In this document: positions 6,872 through 9,100 of the stretch, one piece after another
Position numbering within the stretch: the stretch's first letter is position 1
Layout of the letters: the number at the start of each line of letters is the position of its first letter
Made by a program: the position numbers and the translations under genes
Origin: Gammaproteobacteria bacterium
Lineage (GTDB): Bacteria > Pseudomonadota > Gammaproteobacteria > GCA-001735895
Direction: 5' to 3'
Assembly (NCBI GenBank): GCA_029864065.1
Contig: JAOTUD010000065.1
Span: 1-9,100 of the forward strand
Length of the DNA stretch: 9,100 nucleotides
Notes under the pieces: model-generated
Seen by the model: only the letters and a program-made list of their open reading frames with translations
Told to the model about the DNA's origin: nothing
Database searches by the model: none

Positions 6872-7729
6872 ATGAAGATGAAGAGCGGTTGGGCGCACCG
6901 GCTATTGCTGTTGCCCGCAGCCCTGTGGCTGCTGGTGATGCTGGTGCTCCCACTGCTCGTCGTTTTCGTCTTCAGCTTCGGAGAACGTGCGCCCGCCGGT
7001 GGTTACATACCCGCCTTCAGCTTCGATAACTATCTGAATTTGCCGGCGCGCCTGACCGCGTTCAAGAACACGCTGATCCTGGCGCCGCTGGGCACGCTGG
7101 CGGCGCTCCTGATCGCCTACCCGCTGGCTTACTACCTCGCGATCAAGGCCAGTGCGAAAATCAGGACCACGCTGCTGGTCATGATTATCGTGCCGTTCTG
7201 GACCAGCATCCTGATCCGTACCTACGCGTGGATTTACATCCTCGGCGGCCGGGGCATCCCGCAGCTGCTTGAATGGATCGGCATCGAGGGCGTGCGCCTG
7301 ATCAACACGCCCTACGCTGTACTGATCGGCATCATCTATGGCTACCTGCCGCTGATGGTGTTCCCGATCTACGTGAGCCTGGAGAAATTCGACAAGCGCC
7401 TGCTGGAAGCTTCCGAAGACCTCGGCGCCCCGCCGCTGAAAACCTTTCGCGACGTGACCCTGCCGCTGTCGATTCCCGGCATCGCTACCGGCTGCATGCT
7501 GGTGTTCATCCTGCTGATGGGCGAATTCCTGATCCCGGCGCTACTCGGCGGCGGCAAGGTATTTTTCGTCGGCAACGCGCTGGTCGACCTGTTTCTGCAA
7601 TCGCGCAACTGGACCTACGGTTCCGCGGTCGCGGCCGCGCTCGTCATCATCATGCTGGTGACCGTGAGCATCTACATGAAACTGATCATGCGCGGCGCAG
7701 GCCAGCGCGAAGACGTTTCACTGATCTAG
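6872..7729 (+). CDS. potB: Polyamine-type ABC transporter permease, PotB-like
   Basis: A 285-residue inner-membrane permease of the binding-protein-dependent transport family. Six hydrophobic helices can be read at about residues 8-30, 66-90, 99-124, 147-170, 203-225 and 250-272. The cytoplasmic EAA loop (EASEDLGAPPLKTF, starting at E179) is the contact with the ATPase. The position in the operon and the longer N-terminal part between helices 1 and 2 fit PotB rather than PotC. Two starts are possible: ATG at 6872, or ATG at 6878, which has GGAAG (6867-6871) six bases upstream and would remove two residues. The next gene begins two bases after the stop, so the permeases are probably made in step and pair as a heterodimer. 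No missing motif is seen. Confidence 0.9.
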   Translation: MKMKSGWAHRLLLLPAALWLLVMLVLPLLVVFVFSFGERAPAGGYIPAFSFDNYLNLPARLTAFKNTLILAPLGTLAALLIAYPLAYYLAIKASAKIRTTLLVMIIVPFWTSILIRTYAWIYILGGRGIPQLLEWIGIEGVRLINTPYAVLIGIIYGYLPLMVFPIYVSLEKFDKRLLEASEDLGAPPLKTFRDVTLPLSIPGIATGCMLVFILLMGEFLIPALLGGGKVFFVGNALVDLFLQSRNWTYGSAVAAALVIIMLVTVSIYMKLIMRGAGQREDVSLI

Positions 7730-7731
7730 CC

Positions 7732-8571
7732 ATGGGCATGCGCATCTACGCCATCGTGATTTACCTGTTCCTGTACCTGCCGATTGGCATCATCGTGCTG
7801 TTCAGCTTCAACGCCGGGCGCCACGCGAGCGACTTTCACGGCTTTTCGGTCAAGTGGTACGGCAAGGTACTGTCGAATCCGTTCGCGATGGACGCGCTGG
7901 CGACAAGCGTCACGGTGGCCTTCGTCACCGCGCTGCTGGCGAGCATCTTCGGCACCATGGCCGCGCTCGGCCTGCAGCAGTTCAAGGGCCGCCTGCGCGT
8001 GCTGTTCGACGCCGCGATCTACATCGCGATCATGATCCCCGGCATCGTCATCGGCATCGCCACATTGATTGCGCTGGTGACCGCGTTCGGGTACCTGAAC
8101 CCGGCGCTGGCCGCCACCTGGCCCGAATGGCTCGGCGACGCGCCGCAGCTCAAAATGGGCCGTCTGTCGCTGATTGCTGCGCACACGATGTTCACGATGG
8201 CGCTGGTGATCGTCATCGTCCGCGCGCGCATCGACGGCATGGACCGCACCCTGATCGAAGCCTCGGCCGACCTCTACGCGACCCCGATGGGCACGTTCTG
8301 GCAGGTGACGCTGCCGCAGATCTTTCCGGCCGTGCTGGCCGGCTTCCTGCTGAGTTTCACCTTCAGCTTCGACGATTTCATCATCGCGTTTTTCGTCGCC
8401 GGTTCTGAAACCACGCTGCCGATCTACGTGTTCTCGTCGATCCGGCGCGGCGTTACACCCGAGATCAACGCCATCGGCACGATGGTGCTCGCCGTTTCGC
8501 TCAGCCTGCTGATCGCCGCGCAGATCATGCTACGCCGTCGCGATCGGCCCACCAGGGTCGAATCGCAATAG
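7732..8571 (+). CDS. potC: Polyamine-type ABC transporter permease, PotC-like
   Basis: The second permease, 279 residues, forms the transmembrane pore with the PotB-like protein. Helices are seen at about residues 5-24, 58-82, 96-121, 143-163, 197-221 and 245-267. The EAA loop begins at E176 (EASADLYATPMGTF). The motif FSFDDFIIAFF in helix 5 is typical of PotC/PotI proteins. The start ATG lies two bases after the upstream stop; no good Shine-Dalgarno sequence is visible, which fits translational coupling. An in-frame ATG two codons later is an alternative start. The same frame stays open upstream into the PotB-like gene, but that extension is not membrane-like and overlaps a clear gene, so it is rejected. 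This is the last gene of the operon. The 204 bases after it hold no convincing terminator. Confidence 0.91.
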   Translation: MGMRIYAIVIYLFLYLPIGIIVLFSFNAGRHASDFHGFSVKWYGKVLSNPFAMDALATSVTVAFVTALLASIFGTMAALGLQQFKGRLRVLFDAAIYIAIMIPGIVIGIATLIALVTAFGYLNPALAATWPEWLGDAPQLKMGRLSLIAAHTMFTMALVIVIVRARIDGMDRTLIEASADLYATPMGTFWQVTLPQIFPAVLAGFLLSFTFSFDDFIIAFFVAGSETTLPIYVFSSIRRGVTPEINAIGTMVLAVSLSLLIAAQIMLRRRDRPTRVESQ

Positions 8572-8641
8572 AGATGCCTTCGGGCGCTCGGCCATGGATT
8601 TTCTGAAGGCCACGTCGCATTTGATACGAACCGTACGGCCC

Positions 8642-8675
8642 GTTGAAGTCGATCGCGGAGTAGGCCGGCTTCGAC
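8642..8675 (+). repeat. Imperfect inverted repeat downstream of the transporter operon
   Basis: GTTGAAGTC (8642-8650) can pair with GGCTTCGAC (8667-8675) as RNA: nine pairs including two G-U, with a 16-base loop. It lies in the 204-base gap after the last permease gene. No T-run follows directly, so it is not a standard intrinsic terminator. It might stabilise the transcript 3' end. Confidence 0.25.
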
Positions 8676-8703
8676 AGATGCCGGGTTTTCGGTCATTCAC
8701 GGT

Positions 8704-8733
8704 TAAACAATTGACACGGTTTGGCCTTATAAT
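8704..8733 (+). promoter_or_regulatory. Candidate promoter of the DUF1330-family gene
   Basis: A perfect -10 hexamer TATAAT (8728-8733) is preceded at 18 bases by TAAACA (8704-8709), four of six matches to the -35 consensus. Transcription would start near 8740, about 35 bases before the ATG. A perfect TTGACA (8711-8716) also lies here but is only 11 bases from TATAAT, too close to serve as its -35. Confidence 0.5.
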
Positions 8734-8763
8734 GACCTGCTCACCCACCAACATTCCCAATTC

Positions 8764-8768
8764 GGAGG
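8764..8768 (+). promoter_or_regulatory. Ribosome binding site of the DUF1330-family gene
   Basis: GGAGG sits seven bases before the ATG at 8776. This is near-ideal spacing and fixes the start. Confidence 0.6.
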
Positions 8769-8775
8769 AATTCTT

Positions 8776-9075
8776 ATGGCCGCCTACCTCATTTTCACGC
8801 ACAAGGTTACCGATGCCGACACATTGAACAACGTCTATCTCCCCAAAGCCGTCGAGACACTGGGACCCTATGCCCCTGAAATTCTAATCGTCGACGAAAA
8901 CATCGAGGTGATCGAAGGCGATACCGGCGATACCCGCACCGTCATGTTGAAATTCAAGGACCGGGACGAGGCGAAACGGTGGTACAACTCGCCCGAGTAC
9001 CAGGCCATCGTCAATCTGCGAATGGATTCCATCTCAGGCGCTCGCGCGGTACTTTGCGACAGCTTCGAGGGATAA
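8776..9075 (+). CDS. DUF1330-family small protein
   Basis: A 99-residue protein resembling the DUF1330 family, whose members form small ferredoxin-like alpha/beta dimers of mostly unknown function. The matching features are an opening beta strand (AAYLIFTHKVTD), a central VIEGDTGDTRTVMLKF strand pair, and the family-typical block AKRWYNSPEYQAI followed by a strand near ARAVLCDSF. There is no signal peptide or membrane helix, so it is likely cytoplasmic. It has its own promoter-like sequence and a strong ribosome binding site, so it is probably transcribed apart from the transporter. The partial match is by family style only; other dimeric alpha/beta-barrel families are a less likely alternative. 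No catalytic role can be assigned. The last 25 bases of the window after it contain only a short possible hairpin cut by the edge. Confidence 0.8.
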   Translation: MAAYLIFTHKVTDADTLNNVYLPKAVETLGPYAPEILIVDENIEVIEGDTGDTRTVMLKFKDRDEAKRWYNSPEYQAIVNLRMDSISGARAVLCDSFEG

Positions 9076-9100
9076 CAGGCCTGACCGCTAAAGTGTGGTC

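Noticed and set aside
5594..6898. 434-codon open frame on the - strand opposite the binding-protein gene
   Set aside because: Same reasoning: it mirrors a strongly supported gene and has no recognisable domain or ribosome binding site.
7273..7731. Upstream in-frame extension of the PotC-like gene
   Set aside because: The extension overlaps the PotB-like gene and is arginine- and proline-rich, not membrane-like; the ATG at 7732 begins a normal first helix.
8576..8610. GCCTTC/GAAGGC inverted repeat after the PotC-like gene
   Set aside because: Six pairs with a 23-base loop and no T-run after it; likely chance.
8594..8827. 77-codon + strand frame in the gap before the DUF1330-family gene
   Set aside because: It has no ribosome binding site, runs into the DUF1330 gene in another frame and across its promoter-like region, and shows no domain features.
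9083..9100. GACCGC/GTGGTC hairpin at the window end
   Set aside because: It could begin a terminator after the DUF1330 gene, but the window stops at the stem, so a T-run cannot be checked.

Overview
The base composition (roughly 60% GC by eye), gene style and protein families suggest a Gram-negative proteobacterium, most likely a gammaproteobacterium. This assignment is an inference, because no rRNA or other phylogenetic marker is present. The window has an ordinary transport and metabolism backbone plus one unusual item: a two-gene operon for type IIB DNA topoisomerase VI, an enzyme typical of archaea and plants and only patchily found in bacteria.

Layout. (1) 1-204 is the C-terminal tail of an RND-type efflux permease, + strand. 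(2) 236-553, - strand, is a possible small secreted protein of unknown function, convergent with the RND gene. Its likely start meets the start of the topoisomerase operon head to head. (3) 552-3355, + strand, holds top6B and top6A, overlapping by ATGA. Both carry intact catalytic motifs: the GHKL ATPase and switch lysine in B, and the active-site tyrosine and Toprim acidic residues in A. (4) 3493-4368, + strand, is an SMP-30/gluconolactonase-family enzyme behind a short leader with a good -10 box. (5) 4525-8571, + strand, is a complete polyamine-type ABC importer in the order ATPase, periplasmic binding protein, permease, permease (potA-potD-potB-potC like). A leader with a plausible sigma70 promoter and several TGTCC/GGACA elements precedes it. 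(6) 8776-9075, + strand, is a DUF1330-family small protein with its own promoter-like sequence.

How the genes work together. Top6B and Top6A should form an A2B2 ATP-dependent DNA strand-passage enzyme. The four transporter genes should form one importer: a Tat-exported binding protein, two six-helix permeases with EAA loops, and an ATPase dimer. The SMP-30 enzyme may act on a sugar lactone, but nothing ties it to the transporter beyond proximity and a shared ATACTGTCC string upstream of each. The RND, topoisomerase and DUF1330 genes look functionally independent of the rest.

I found no CRISPR array, insertion sequence, tRNA, rRNA, riboswitch or convincing intrinsic terminator. The candidates for something less usual are the bacterial topoisomerase VI operon, the small antisense-side secreted ORF next to it, and a binding protein whose predicted ligand site departs from E. 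coli PotD.
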